A DNA stretch of 33,615 nucleotides from Micromonospora solifontis (GTDB taxonomy: Bacteria; Actinomycetota; Actinomycetes; Mycobacteriales; Micromonosporaceae). The stretch is taken from contig NZ_RJLN01000057.1 of NCBI RefSeq assembly GCF_003725545.1, positions 1 through 33,615 of the forward strand. The letters are read 5' to 3'. Numbering within the stretch: the stretch's first letter is position 1; each line of letters starts with the position of its first letter. Below the pieces are notes generated by a model, which saw only the letters and a program-made list of their open reading frames with translations, was not told where the DNA came from and made no database searches. This document shows positions 1 through 7,446 of this stretch, one piece after another. Made by a program: the position numbers and the translations under genes.

Positions 1-628
1 CGGCGAGCGCGGCGAGCCCGGCCCAGACGCCGAGCCCGGCCCGCCAGGAGCCGAAGGCGTGCGCCACCGGCACCGCCGAGGCGGCGGCCACCGTCGTGCC
101 CACCGTCAGGGTCATCGTGTACGCCCCGGTGACCAGCCCGGTGCGGTGCGGGAAGTGCTGCTTGACCAGCATCGGCAGCAGGATGTTCGCCACCGCGATG
201 CCGGCCAGGGCGAGCGCGCTGGTGAGCACGAAGACCGCCGCCGAGTCGGTGACCACCCGGAGCACCTGCCCCACGGTGAGGGCGAGCATGGCCAGCACCA
301 GCACCCGGGGCGCCGGCCAGCGGCGGACCAGCCACGGGGTGAGCGCGCCGAGGCCGGCGAAGGCGATGGTGGGCAGGGTGGTGACGAGGCCGGCCATCGC
401 GCCGGAAAGCCCCAGACCGCCCCGTACCTCGTCGAGCAGGGCGCCGAGGCTGGTCACCGCGGCGCGCAGGTTCAGCGCGACCAGCAGCATCCCGACCAGC
501 ACCAGCGCGCCGCCGCGGACCGGGCCGACCGGGCGGGCCGGTACGGCGGCCGGGGCCGGGCCGGGCGTCACGTCGGTGGTCGGCACGGCGGTGGCCGCGG
601 CCTCGGTGCTGGTGGGTGGCGGCGTCAT
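1..628 (-). CDS. CynX/NimT-type MFS transporter, partial (C-terminus beyond left edge)
   Basis: About 209 codons are present; the reading frame is open to base 1, so the C-terminal half is missing. After a Pro/Ala-rich cytoplasmic N-terminus of about 38 residues comes a series of hydrophobic helices. The second half of the first helix carries LNLRAAVTSLG, close to the signature seen in CynX/cyanate-type major facilitator proteins, so an inner-membrane efflux or uptake role for a small anion or drug is likely; the substrate cannot be read from the sequence. The ATG at 628 is the first in-frame start and lies 49 bp from the divergent GntR gene, which is a natural candidate regulator (inference from layout). 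Family confidence is good, substrate confidence is low. Confidence 0.85.
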   Translation of the reverse strand, partial: MTPPPTSTEAAATAVPTTDVTPGPAPAAVPARPVGPVRGGALVLVGMLLVALNLRAAVTSLGALLDEVRGGLGLSGAMAGLVTTLPTIAFAGLGALTPWLVRRWPAPRVLVLAMLALTVGQVLRVVTDSAAVFVLTSALALAGIAVANILLPMLVKQHFPHRTGLVTGAYTMTLTVGTTVAAASAVPVAHAFGSWRAGLGVWAGLAALA

Positions 629-677
629 GACCTCGAACCTACAATCATGGGATGAATTTCGGCAGGAGTTGTAACCG

Positions 678-1361
678 GTGACACCCCCCGTCGATTCCGT
701 CGTCGTGCCCCCGCGCGGCCACCGGGTGCGCCAGACGATCGAGCAGCTCCGGGCCCGGATCCTCGGCGGCGAGTGGCCCGTCGGCGCGAAGATCCCCACC
801 GAGCCGCAGCTCGTGGCGGCCCTCGGGGTGGGGCGGAACACGGTCCGCGAGGCGGTCCGCGCGCTGGTGCACGCCGGGGTGCTGGAGTGCCGGCAGGGCT
901 CCGGGACGTACGTGGTCTCCACCGACGAACTGGCCCCGGTGGTGGCCCGCCGGCTCACCGACGACCGGATGGCCGAGGTGATCGAGGTGCGGCGCGCCTT
1001 CGAGGTGGAGGCGGCCCGACTCGCCGCGCTGCGGCGTACACCCGAGGACCTGGCGGCGCTCGACGGCGCGCTGGCGGTCCGGGAGGCCGCCTGGCGCTCC
1101 GGCCGGGTGGACGACTTCGTCGAGGCCGACGCCGCGCTGCACACCGCCGTGGTGGCCGCCGCGCACAACGCCATGCTCGCCGAGCTGTACGCCTCGGTCG
1201 GCGTCGCGCTGCGCAGCACGGTGGCCCAGGCCATGGGCGACGCCCTGGAGCCCGGCCGCTACGTGGACCACGGCCGGCTGGTCGAGGCGATCCGGGCCGG
1301 CGACCCGGCGCGCGCGGCGATCGAGGCCGGTGCTTTCCTTGAGGCCCCCGCCGGGGCATAG
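678..1361 (+). CDS. FadR-subfamily GntR transcriptional regulator
   Basis: A 227-residue DNA-binding repressor. Residues about 14-82 form the GntR winged helix (IPTEPQLVAALGVGRNTVREAV, then the wing QGSGTYV). Residues about 95-220 are an all-helical FCD ligand domain, with metal-ligand-type positions in DAALHTAVV and DHGRLVEAI. The length is normal for the FadR subfamily. The GTG start at 678 is supported by AGGAG at 664-668. It diverges from the MFS gene and probably controls it. A TACAAT sequence at 640-645 in the 49-bp gap is a possible -10 box for this gene. The stop codon lies 4 bp before the longest possible MscL frame. Confidence 0.93.
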   Translation: MTPPVDSVVVPPRGHRVRQTIEQLRARILGGEWPVGAKIPTEPQLVAALGVGRNTVREAVRALVHAGVLECRQGSGTYVVSTDELAPVVARRLTDDRMAEVIEVRRAFEVEAARLAALRRTPEDLAALDGALAVREAAWRSGRVDDFVEADAALHTAVVAAAHNAMLAELYASVGVALRSTVAQAMGDALEPGRYVDHGRLVEAIRAGDPARAAIEAGAFLEAPAGA

Positions 1362-1400
1362 GTTGTGCCCGACGCAGAATCGGACAGCACGGGAGAGCGG

Positions 1401-1859
1401 ATGCTCAAGGGCTTCAAAGACTTCATCATGCGCGGCAACGTCGTCGACCTGGCGGTCGGCATCGTCATCGGCGCAGCCTTCACCGGCTTGGTCTCGCAGT
1501 TCACCAAGTCGTTCCTGGAACCGCTGATCAAGTTCTTCGGCGGCGGGACCGCGCTGACGGCCGGCCGATGGAAGATCAGCAGCGGCAATTACATGGACTG
1601 GGCCGCCTTCATCAACGCCGCCATCACCTTCCTGCTGACCGCGGCGGTGCTCTACTTCCTGGTCGTCTACCCGATGAACCGGCTGGCCGAGCGGCGCAAG
1701 CGCGGCGAGGAGCCGCCGCCCGCCGCGCCCAGCGAGGAGGTCAAGCTGCTCACCGAGATCCGGGACGCGCTGCTCGCCGGCCACCAGGCCACGCCGGCCC
1801 AGCGGGGTGCGCTGGACGACGTGCTGGGTCGCCGGCCGGAGCCGCCCGCGCCGCGCTGA
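1401..1859 (+). CDS. mscL: large-conductance mechanosensitive channel MscL
   Basis: MscL forms a homopentameric membrane channel that opens under osmotic down-shock. The N-terminus MLKGFKDFIMRGNVVDLAVG is the family signature leading into TM1 (pore-lining helix, VGIVIGAAFTGLV); TM2 is around residues 68-90 (ITFLLTAAVLYFLVV), followed by PMNRLAERR and a cytoplasmic C-terminal helix that includes EEVKLLTEIRDAL. I place the start at ATG 1401 because GGGAGAG (1391-1397) precedes it and the protein then aligns with the normal MscL N-terminus. A longer frame starts at GTG 1365 and would add 12 residues. A strong hairpin follows the stop codon. Confidence 0.95.
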   Translation: MLKGFKDFIMRGNVVDLAVGIVIGAAFTGLVSQFTKSFLEPLIKFFGGGTALTAGRWKISSGNYMDWAAFINAAITFLLTAAVLYFLVVYPMNRLAERRKRGEEPPPAAPSEEVKLLTEIRDALLAGHQATPAQRGALDDVLGRRPEPPAPR

Positions 1860-1872
1860 CGCCATAGCCGAT

Positions 1873-1901
1873 CGGCCCCCATGGGAATCCCGTGGGGGCC
1901 G
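1873..1901 (+). terminator. hairpin terminator after mscL
   Basis: CGGCCCCCATGGG-AAT-CCCGTGGGGGCCG forms a 13-bp stem with one G-T pair and a three-base loop, 13 bp after the mscL stop. No T-tract follows, which is usual for GC-rich actinobacterial terminators. It ends 7 bp before the LexA box of the next gene, so it separates the two transcription units. Confidence 0.75.
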
Positions 1902-1908
1902 ACTCATG

Positions 1909-1924
1909 TCGAACACATGTTCGA
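1909..1924. promoter_or_regulatory. LexA-binding site (SOS box), perfect palindrome
   Basis: TCGAAC-ACAT-GTTCGA is an exact match to the actinobacterial LexA consensus TCGAAC-N4-GTTCGA (established for mycobacteria and relatives). It directly abuts a TAGAGT -10-like box (1925-1930) that lies 6 nt before the ATG at 1937, so bound LexA would cover the promoter of the 82-residue gene. Confidence 0.85.
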
Positions 1925-1936
1925 TAGAGTCCGGCC

Positions 1937-2185
1937 ATGGAGCAGCGCAGGCACTGGTGGAACGGGAAATGGGGGCGGCTGGCCCGGCGGGACGTCTTCC
2001 TCCGGGTGGACGGCGACCGCTGGCACGTGGAGCAGCGCGCCGGCGGCGCCGAGGGGGTCTCCCGGTTCTACGAGTACGGCAGCGCGGACGAGGCGGAGGA
2101 GACGGTCCGGGCGCTGCTGGAGGGGCCGGACACCTGGCGCGAGCTCTCCCCCCGCCCGCCGGGCGGCTGGGCCCCCTCCGTTTAG
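1937..2185 (+). CDS. small SOS-regulated protein of unknown function
   Basis: An 82-residue, Trp- and Arg-rich protein I do not recognise. The N-terminal third is basic and aromatic (MEQRRHWWNGKWGRLARRD); residues about 23-60 look like a short beta-strand/helix fold (VFLRVDGDRWHVEQRAGG, then FYEYGSADEAEETVRALL); the tail is Pro-rich. No Cys, signal peptide or membrane segment is visible. Translation probably starts at the transcript 5' end: TAGAGT (1925-1930) lies 6 nt before the ATG and there is no good ribosome site. The perfect LexA box at 1909-1924 makes DNA-damage induction very likely. The role is unknown; a DNA-binding or nuclease-associated helper is possible but unsupported by any motif. 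Confidence 0.85.
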   Translation: MEQRRHWWNGKWGRLARRDVFLRVDGDRWHVEQRAGGAEGVSRFYEYGSADEAEETVRALLEGPDTWRELSPRPPGGWAPSV

Positions 2186-2214
2186 CGCCCGCGCGCCCCG
2201 GGAACCGCTCCGGC

Positions 2215-2580
2215 ATGAGCCAGCAGCAGGACACCGTCTCCCGCGTCACCACCGGCATGCGGGTGGTCGACTCCACCGGCGCCGAGGTCGGCACCGTGGA
2301 TCTCGTCCAGCGCGGCGACCCGGCGGCGGTGACCGTACAGGCGCCGGACGGGGTCGACCCCGGTAGCAGCCTGGACGAGCTGATCGAGTCGGCGGCGGTC
2401 GAGGAGCCGGACGTCCCCGCCGACCTGGCCGCCCGGCTGCTGCGCAGCGGCTACCTGAAGGTCGCCGCCGAGCGGGCCCGCACCGGCGCGGTCTACGTAC
2501 CGGCCGACCGGATCGCCGCCGTCACCGACCAGGGGGTACGCCTCGACGTCCCCGCCGCCCAACTCCCCGAGGAGGAGTGA
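2215..2580 (+). CDS. PRC-barrel/DUF2171-like protein
   Basis: A 121-residue soluble protein. Residues about 11-30 (TTGMRVVDSTGAEVGTVDLV) match the beta-barrel opening strand pattern GM-V-D-G-VG-V of PRC-barrel and DUF2171 proteins. Residues about 79-115 (GYLKVAAERA, YVPADRIAAV, VRLDVPAAQL) match the closing strands of the same fold. The central 40 residues are acidic (DELIESAAVEEPDVPADLAARLL). Such domains occur in stress and RNA-processing proteins, but the specific role here is unknown. It ends 12 bp from the convergent BenE gene. Confidence 0.8.
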   Translation: MSQQQDTVSRVTTGMRVVDSTGAEVGTVDLVQRGDPAAVTVQAPDGVDPGSSLDELIESAAVEEPDVPADLAARLLRSGYLKVAAERARTGAVYVPADRIAAVTDQGVRLDVPAAQLPEEE

Positions 2581-2592
2581 GGACCGGCCCAC

Positions 2593-3810
2593 TCAGCCCA
2601 CCCGCGCCGGAGCGACCGGATCCGCCTCCGGCTCGTCTCGGCCGGCTGGCGGCGTGGTGCGAGCGGGACGGCGGCGGAAGAGCAGGAGCATCGACCAGCC
2701 GGCGGCCAGGCCCCAGAAGGCCCCACCGACGCCGAGCAGGCTGATCCCGGCGGCGGTGACCACGAAGGTGACCACCGCGGCCTCCCGGGCGTCCGGCTCG
2801 GCGACGGCCGCCGCGACCGCCCCGGCCAGCGCGCCGAGCAGCGCGAGCCCGGCCACCGCCTCGACCAGGATCGGCGGGGAGAGCAGCACCAGTGCGGTCG
2901 CCACGCCCGCGCCGAGGCCGAGCAGCGCCATGCCGATCCCCGCGGTGACGGAGGCGATCCAGCGCCGGTCCGGGTCGGGGTGCGCGTCCGGCCCGGCGGC
3001 CAGCGCGGCGGTGATCGCGGCCAGGTTCACCGCGTGCCCGCCGGCCGGCGCGCCGAGCGCGGTGGCGAGCCCGGTCACCCGGAGCGCGGAGCCGAGCGGG
3101 GCACGGTAGCCGTAGCCGGCGAGCACGGCCGTACCCGGCACGTTCTGGGCGGCCATGGTGACCAGGAAGAGCGGCAGCGCGAGCCCGACCACGGCGGACC
3201 CGGTCCAGGTCGGCGCGGTCAGCGCGACGGCCGGTGCGAGGTGCGTACGGACCGGCGCGGACGCGGTGAGCGCGATGGCCACCGCCGCGACCGCCAGCGC
3301 GCCCGGTACGGCCCAGCGGCGCGCGAAGCGGTGCAGCACCAGCCAGGCGAGCACCACCGGCCCGGCCAGCCGGGGCACCTCGACCAGGGCCCGGACGGGC
3401 GCGGTGCAGAGCGGCAGCAGCACCCCGGCGAGCATGGCGCTGGCGATCGGGCCGGGGATCGCCGCGACCGCCCGGCCGAGGGCCGGGACCAGTCCCGCGG
3501 CGGCGATCAGCACGCCGGTGAGCAGGAACGCACCGACCGCCGCCGGCCAGCCGCCGGGCACCGGACCGGTCGCGACGAGCAGCGCGGCGCCCGGGGTGGA
3601 CCAGGCGATGGTGAGGGGTATCCGGTGCCGCAGCCCGAGCCAGACGGCGCAGCAGCCGGTGGCGACGCAGAGGGCGAGCAGGCCGGAGGCCGCCTGCGCG
3701 CGGTCGGCGCCGACCGCGCGCAGCCCGGCGAGGACCACCGTGAACGAGCTGGCGAAGCCGACCAGGGCGGTGACCGCGCCGGCCAGCACGGGTTGGAGTC
3801 GCCCCGCCAT
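2593..3810 (-). CDS. BenE-family benzoate/H+ symporter-like permease
   Basis: A 405-residue integral membrane protein with about 12 hydrophobic segments. The N-terminal FASSFTVVLAGLRAVGADRAQAASGLLAL and IAWSTPGAALLVATG pattern is typical of the BenE benzoate transporter family, and GHAVNLAAITAALAAG in the second half fits the family's inverted repeat. Likely role: proton-coupled movement of benzoate or a related compound across the membrane; no benzoate-degradation gene is in the window, so the substrate is uncertain. I choose ATG 3810 because GGAGG (3817-3821 on the complementary strand) precedes it by 6 nt; the longer frame from 3849 would run through the operator. It is divergent from an XRE-cupin gene. 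Confidence 0.88.
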   Translation of the reverse strand: MAGRLQPVLAGAVTALVGFASSFTVVLAGLRAVGADRAQAASGLLALCVATGCCAVWLGLRHRIPLTIAWSTPGAALLVATGPVPGGWPAAVGAFLLTGVLIAAAGLVPALGRAVAAIPGPIASAMLAGVLLPLCTAPVRALVEVPRLAGPVVLAWLVLHRFARRWAVPGALAVAAVAIALTASAPVRTHLAPAVALTAPTWTGSAVVGLALPLFLVTMAAQNVPGTAVLAGYGYRAPLGSALRVTGLATALGAPAGGHAVNLAAITAALAAGPDAHPDPDRRWIASVTAGIGMALLGLGAGVATALVLLSPPILVEAVAGLALLGALAGAVAAAVAEPDAREAAVVTFVVTAAGISLLGVGGAFWGLAAGWSMLLLFRRRPARTTPPAGRDEPEADPVAPARVG

Positions 3811-3827
3811 GCCACACCTCCGTCCGC

Positions 3828-3845
3828 CGTTCCGTTTACGGAACG
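3828..3845. promoter_or_regulatory. 18-bp palindromic operator between BenE and XRE-cupin genes
   Basis: CGTTCCGT-TT-ACGGAACG is a perfect palindrome. On the minus strand it lies just downstream of a TATCGT box (3863-3858), at the expected BenE transcription start; on the plus strand it sits just upstream of a TAGGAC box (3854-3859) before the regulator. This placement lets one bound protein control both genes. The XRE-cupin product is the likely ligand (inference). Confidence 0.75.
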
Positions 3846-3869
3846 ACACGGTGTAGGACGATAGCCGCC

Positions 3870-4397
3870 ATGGACCACACCGCGGAAGAGGTCGGGCGGC
3901 GCATCCGCGCCCTCCGCGAGGAGCGGGGACTGTCCCTCTCCGCCCTGGCCCGGCTGGCCGGAATCGGCAAGGCCACCCTCTCCGGGCTGGAGAACGGCAC
4001 CCGAAACCCCACCCTGGAGACCCTCTACGCGGTCACCGCCCGGCTCGGCGTGCCGCTCACCGCCGTCCTCGCCGGGCCGGCGGACACGCCGACCGTCCGG
4101 GGCGCCGCGGTGGGCGCCACGCTGCTGGAGGTCTTCACCGACACCGACGCGACGTACGAGCTCTACCGGATGCGGGTCAGTCCGGGCGCGCCGCAGCTCT
4201 CCCCCGCGCATCACACCGGGGTCACCGAACACGTCACGGTCTTCTCCGGGGTGCTACGCGCCGGGCCGGTGGACGCCCCGATTACCGCCGGCCCGGGCGA
4301 GTACCTGCGCTGGACCTCGGACGTGCCGCACAGCTACGCCGCGGTCGGCGACGAGCCGGTCCGGGCGAGCCTGCTGCTGCGCTACCCGCACCGCTGA
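3870..4397 (+). CDS. XRE-family regulator with C-terminal cupin
   Basis: A 175-residue regulator. Residues about 8-62 form a lambda-type helix-turn-helix (IRALREERGLSLSALARLAG, KATLSGLENGTRNPTLETLY). Residues about 95-172 form a cupin barrel with SPAHHTGVTEHVTVFSGVL as the ligand-binding strand and a conserved PGEYLRWTSDVPHSY return strand. This HTH-cupin layout is common in repressors that sense small organic ligands. It diverges from the BenE-like permease with a perfect 18-bp palindrome between them, so it most likely regulates the permease and itself. Which ligand it senses cannot be told. Confidence 0.92.
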   Translation: MDHTAEEVGRRIRALREERGLSLSALARLAGIGKATLSGLENGTRNPTLETLYAVTARLGVPLTAVLAGPADTPTVRGAAVGATLLEVFTDTDATYELYRMRVSPGAPQLSPAHHTGVTEHVTVFSGVLRAGPVDAPITAGPGEYLRWTSDVPHSYAAVGDEPVRASLLLRYPHR

Positions 4398-4491
4398 CCA
4401 CGATGGACGGTGCAACGAGACACGCTGATCTTCCTCGGCCATACCCGGTGGGTAGAGACGAGCACGGGGTCTTCTTGGCAAGCTTGACCCC

Positions 4492-5211
4492 ATGACGCTG
4501 ATCCTCCGCTCGGCCATCCTCAACGACGTCGGCCTCGTCCGGACCAACAACGAGGACTCCGCCCTCGCCGGTGACCGCCTCGTGGCCGTGGCCGACGGCA
4601 TGGGCGGCCTCCCCGCCGGGGAGGTGGCGAGCGAGATCGTCATCCGGATCCTGGACGAGCTGACCCCGCCCACCGTGCCCGACGAGGCCGCCGACGCGCT
4701 GCGCGCCGTGGTGAGCACCGCCAACCAGCGGATCCGCGCCGCCATCACGGTGGACCCGGCCCGCGACGGCATGGGTACGACGCTGACCGCCGGCCTGCTC
4801 GCCGGGGACACCCTGGTCCTCGCCCAGGTCGGCGACTCCCGCTGCTACCTGCTGCGGGACAGCGAGCTGACCCAGCTCACCCGGGACGACACCTTCGTGC
4901 AGGCCCTGGTCGACCAGGGCGCGCTCTCCCCCGACCAGGCCCGCCACCACCCGCAGCGCTCGCTGGTCACCCGGGCCGTGCAGGGCTCGGACGCGCCGCC
5001 GGCCATCGGCGTGCTGACCGTGTTCCCCGGCGACCGCCTGCTGCTGTGCAGCGACGGCCTCTCCGACTACGTGGAGGACGTCGCGATCGCCTCGGCGCTG
5101 GCCACGTACCCGGACCGGCAGCACTGCGGCGAGCAACTGGTGAAGCTCGCCCACCAGGCCGGCGCGCCGGACAACGTCACCGTCATCGTCTCCGACGTCA
5201 CCGCGGCCTGA
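4492..5211 (+). CDS. PP2C-family Ser/Thr protein phosphatase
   Basis: A 239-residue cytosolic metal-dependent phosphatase. The catalytic motifs are all in place: RTNNEDS (17-23), VADGMGG (33-39, metal-binding Asp35/Gly36), GMGTTLT, VGDSRCYLLR, LTRDDTFVQALVDQG, LLCSDGLSDYV and the C-terminal GAPDNVTVIV. It is about half the length of PstP, lacking the membrane segment and outer domain, so it is a stand-alone catalytic unit. It would counter Ser/Thr kinases; one lies at 19189, but the two are 14 kb apart and no direct link is shown. The Eis-like gene follows 49 bp later and may be co-transcribed. Confidence 0.95.
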   Translation: MTLILRSAILNDVGLVRTNNEDSALAGDRLVAVADGMGGLPAGEVASEIVIRILDELTPPTVPDEAADALRAVVSTANQRIRAAITVDPARDGMGTTLTAGLLAGDTLVLAQVGDSRCYLLRDSELTQLTRDDTFVQALVDQGALSPDQARHHPQRSLVTRAVQGSDAPPAIGVLTVFPGDRLLLCSDGLSDYVEDVAIASALATYPDRQHCGEQLVKLAHQAGAPDNVTVIVSDVTAA

Positions 5212-5260
5212 CCGGCCGATTCCGGTTGCGGGACCGGCCGGCCCGGGTTGGGATGGACGG

Positions 5261-6460
5261 ATGCTCATCCGCCGGTTGGCCGCCGAGGAACGCCTCACCA
5301 CCACCTTCCCGCTCCAGGCGTACGCGTTCGAGGCCTCGCCGATGGCCCCGTCCCGGGTCGACGAGTTCCGCGAATACCTGCCCTACAACGCGGGCAACCG
5401 GACCCTGGTCGCGGAGGAGGACGGGGGCGTCACGGCCGCCGCCTCGGCGATCCCGATGCGGCAGAACCTGCGCGGCAGCGTGCTGCCGATGGCCGGCGTG
5501 GCCGGGGTGGCGACGCATCCGCTGGCCCGCCGGCGCGGTCACGTCCGCAACCTGCTGCACCGGCTGCTGGACGAGATGCGGGACGAGGGCCACGCGCTGA
5601 CCGCGCTCTACCCGTTCCGCGCCTCGTTCTACGAGCGCTTCGGGTACGTCGGGCTGCCCCGCCGGCGTACCGCGACCTTCTCCCCGGCCGACCTGGCCCC
5701 GCTGCTCCGCGCCGACCTGCCGGGCGAGGTGACCTGGCAGCGGATCGGCGCCGGCTACCCGACGTGGTGCGGGTACACCGAGCGTTGCCTGCGCGAGCGG
5801 CACGGGTTCGCGATCTTCCCCGACTTCCGGGCGGTCGCCCAGCGGGACCGGGACGACCGCTGGCTGCTCACCGCCGTCCGGGACGGCGCGACCGTGGGCG
5901 CGGTCACCTACCGGATCGACGACCACGGCGGCACGCTGCTCGCCGACGACCTGCTCGCCGAGGATCCGTACGCACGGGCGTCGCTGCTGCAGTTCTTCGC
6001 CCGGCACGTCGACCAGGTGGACCGGATCAGCGTCCAGCTCCCCGCCGACGAGCTGCCCGAGCTGTGGCTCACCGACCTCGCCGTGCACGTCGAGGCCCGG
6101 GTGTCCCGGCCGGGGTCGCCGGCCCCGATGGCCCGGCTGCTGAGCCTCGACGCGCTGGCCGACCTGCCGACCGGGCCTGGCCGGGTCCGCGTCGAGCTGG
6201 TCGGCGACCGCTGGCTGGCCGGCAGCCACCTGCTCGACGGCGCCACCGGGAAGCTGGAGGTGCTGGCGGGCGACAGCGCCGCGGTGGGCAGCGTGCCGAC
6301 CGCGACGCTCACCGCCGCGGGGCTCTCCGCCCTGGCGTACGGGGTGCTCGGCCCGGACGACGTCGTCATCCGGGGACTGGGCGAGGTGCCGGCGGACGCG
6401 GCGGTCGAGCTGCGCCGGATCTTCCCGCGTGAGCTGCCGTACCTCTTCGCCGACTTCTGA
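5261..6460 (+). CDS. Eis-family GNAT N-acetyltransferase
   Basis: A 399-residue protein with the Eis layout: an N-terminal GNAT fold (residues about 1-150) with the acetyl-CoA region VAGVATHPLARRRGHVRNLL (the R/Q-x-x-G-x-G/A type loop), a second degenerate GNAT region in the middle, and a C-terminal SCP2-like sterol-carrier fold (about 300-399). The last residue is an aromatic, LFADF-COOH, matching the family in which the terminal carboxylate serves as catalytic base. The family acetylates amines, including aminoglycosides in Mycobacterium tuberculosis; the substrate here is unknown. ATG 5261 follows a GGGATGGA ribosome site. Confidence 0.92.
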   Translation: MLIRRLAAEERLTTTFPLQAYAFEASPMAPSRVDEFREYLPYNAGNRTLVAEEDGGVTAAASAIPMRQNLRGSVLPMAGVAGVATHPLARRRGHVRNLLHRLLDEMRDEGHALTALYPFRASFYERFGYVGLPRRRTATFSPADLAPLLRADLPGEVTWQRIGAGYPTWCGYTERCLRERHGFAIFPDFRAVAQRDRDDRWLLTAVRDGATVGAVTYRIDDHGGTLLADDLLAEDPYARASLLQFFARHVDQVDRISVQLPADELPELWLTDLAVHVEARVSRPGSPAPMARLLSLDALADLPTGPGRVRVELVGDRWLAGSHLLDGATGKLEVLAGDSAAVGSVPTATLTAAGLSALAYGVLGPDDVVIRGLGEVPADAAVELRRIFPRELPYLFADF

Positions 6461-6486
6461 GCCGGTTTCCGCCTTGCCGGCGGGGG

Positions 6487-6492
6487 TAGGGT
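6487..6492 (+). promoter_or_regulatory. -10 box of the leaderless ZIP-like gene
   Basis: TAGGGT lies 7 nt before the GTG at 6500 and no ribosome site is present, so transcription probably begins at or next to the start codon. No convincing -35 element is visible. Confidence 0.5.
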
Positions 6493-6499
6493 CCTGCGC

Positions 6500-7249
6500 G
6501 TGCCGGAATGGTGGCAAGCGGGACTCTGGGGGTTGCTGGCCGGGTCCGCCCTGCTGATCGGGGCGGTCGCCGGGTTCTTCGCGCGGGTGCCGCGCCGGGT
6601 CATCGCGTCGGTGATGGCGTTCGGCGCCGGGGTGCTGCTCTCCGCCGTGTCGTTCGAGCTGATCGCCGAGGCGCACGAGCAGGCCGGACTGGTGCCGGTG
6701 GCGATCGGGGCGGCGGTCGGGGCGCTCACGTACACCGGGGCGAACGTCCTGCTGGCCCGTCGCGGCGCCCGGCACCGCAAGCGCTCCGGTGACGAGCAGC
6801 CGTCCGAACAGGAGCAACCGGGCTCGGGCACGGCCATCGCGATCGGCGCGCTGCTGGACGGCGTACCGGAGTCGGTGGTGATCGGGGCGAGCCTGCTGGC
6901 CGGCGGCCCGGTCAGCCTGGTCACGGTGATCGCCGTCTTCCTCAGCAACGTCCCGGAGGGCCTGTCCAGCGCCGCCGGCATGCGCCAGGCCGGCCGCACC
7001 CGGCGGTACGTCTTCCTGCTCTGGACGGCGATCGCCCTGGTCAGCGGCGCGGCGGCGCTGGCCGGCTACACGCTGCTCGGTGGCGCCCCGCCGGAGGTGC
7101 TGGCGACCATCACCGCGCTGGCGGCCGGCGCGATCCTCGCGATGATCACCGACACCATGGTCCCGGAGGCGTTCGAGGACGCGCACCTGCTGGTCGGCCT
7201 GATCACGGTGCTCGGTTTCCTCACCGCCTTCGCCCTCTCCCACGCCTGA
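6500..7249 (+). CDS. ZIP-like divalent metal transporter
   Basis: A 249-residue membrane protein with about 7-8 helices. The hallmark helices carry LLDGVPESVVIGASLL (about 118-133) and LSNVPEGLSSAAG (about 150-162), equivalent to the metal-binding HNxPEG pair of ZIP proteins, although the usual His is replaced by Asp or Ser here. A third motif, ITDTMVPEAFE, is near the C-terminus. A loop of about 30 residues at 88-115, rich in Arg and Gln, separates the N-terminal helices. Likely role: movement of zinc or another divalent ion across the inner membrane; the altered ligands leave the ion uncertain. Confidence 0.85.
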   Translation: MPEWWQAGLWGLLAGSALLIGAVAGFFARVPRRVIASVMAFGAGVLLSAVSFELIAEAHEQAGLVPVAIGAAVGALTYTGANVLLARRGARHRKRSGDEQPSEQEQPGSGTAIAIGALLDGVPESVVIGASLLAGGPVSLVTVIAVFLSNVPEGLSSAAGMRQAGRTRRYVFLLWTAIALVSGAAALAGYTLLGGAPPEVLATITALAAGAILAMITDTMVPEAFEDAHLLVGLITVLGFLTAFALSHA

Positions 7250-7297
7250 CCCGCAACACCCGTCCCCGCCCTCCGCCCCGCCCCGGGATTCGCGCTA

Positions 7298-7349
7298 ATT
7301 CCCGGAAAGAGTGGCCATTCCGCGCGCGACAGCCACTCTTTCCGTGAAT
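7298..7349. repeat. long imperfect inverted repeat (likely terminator)
   Basis: ATTC-c-CGGAAAGAGTGGC at 7298-7315 pairs with GCCACTCTTTCCG-t-GAAT at 7332-7349, giving 17 pairs and one mismatch around a 16-nt loop. It lies 48 bp after the ZIP-like gene and about 100 bp before the next gene, which fits a terminator. The sequence is far more AT-rich than its surroundings, unlike a simple GC hairpin, and may be one copy of a dispersed intergenic repeat. Confidence 0.7.
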
Positions 7350-7434
7350 CAGGGCCGTCTCAACGAGGGCGGTGCGGGGTTTAGCGGAGGGTTAAGGATT
7401 TGGCGGGGCGTCCTGCCCGGGCCGGTCGCGCCTC

Positions 7435-7440
7435 TAGCAT
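7435..7440 (+). promoter_or_regulatory. -10 box of leaderless lipoprotein gene
   Basis: TAGCAT lies 6 nt before the GTG at 7447 and no ribosome site is present, the usual leaderless spacing. Confidence 0.5.
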
Positions 7441-7446
7441 CGGCGG

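Noticed and set aside
645..2294. Long minus-strand frame of 549 codons across the GntR, mscL and SOS genes
   Set aside because: Arg/Pro/Gly low-complexity product antisense to clear genes; a GC-rich shadow frame.
5198..7243. 681-codon minus-strand frame
   Set aside because: Antisense to the Eis-like and ZIP-like genes, with repetitive His/Arg/Gly composition.
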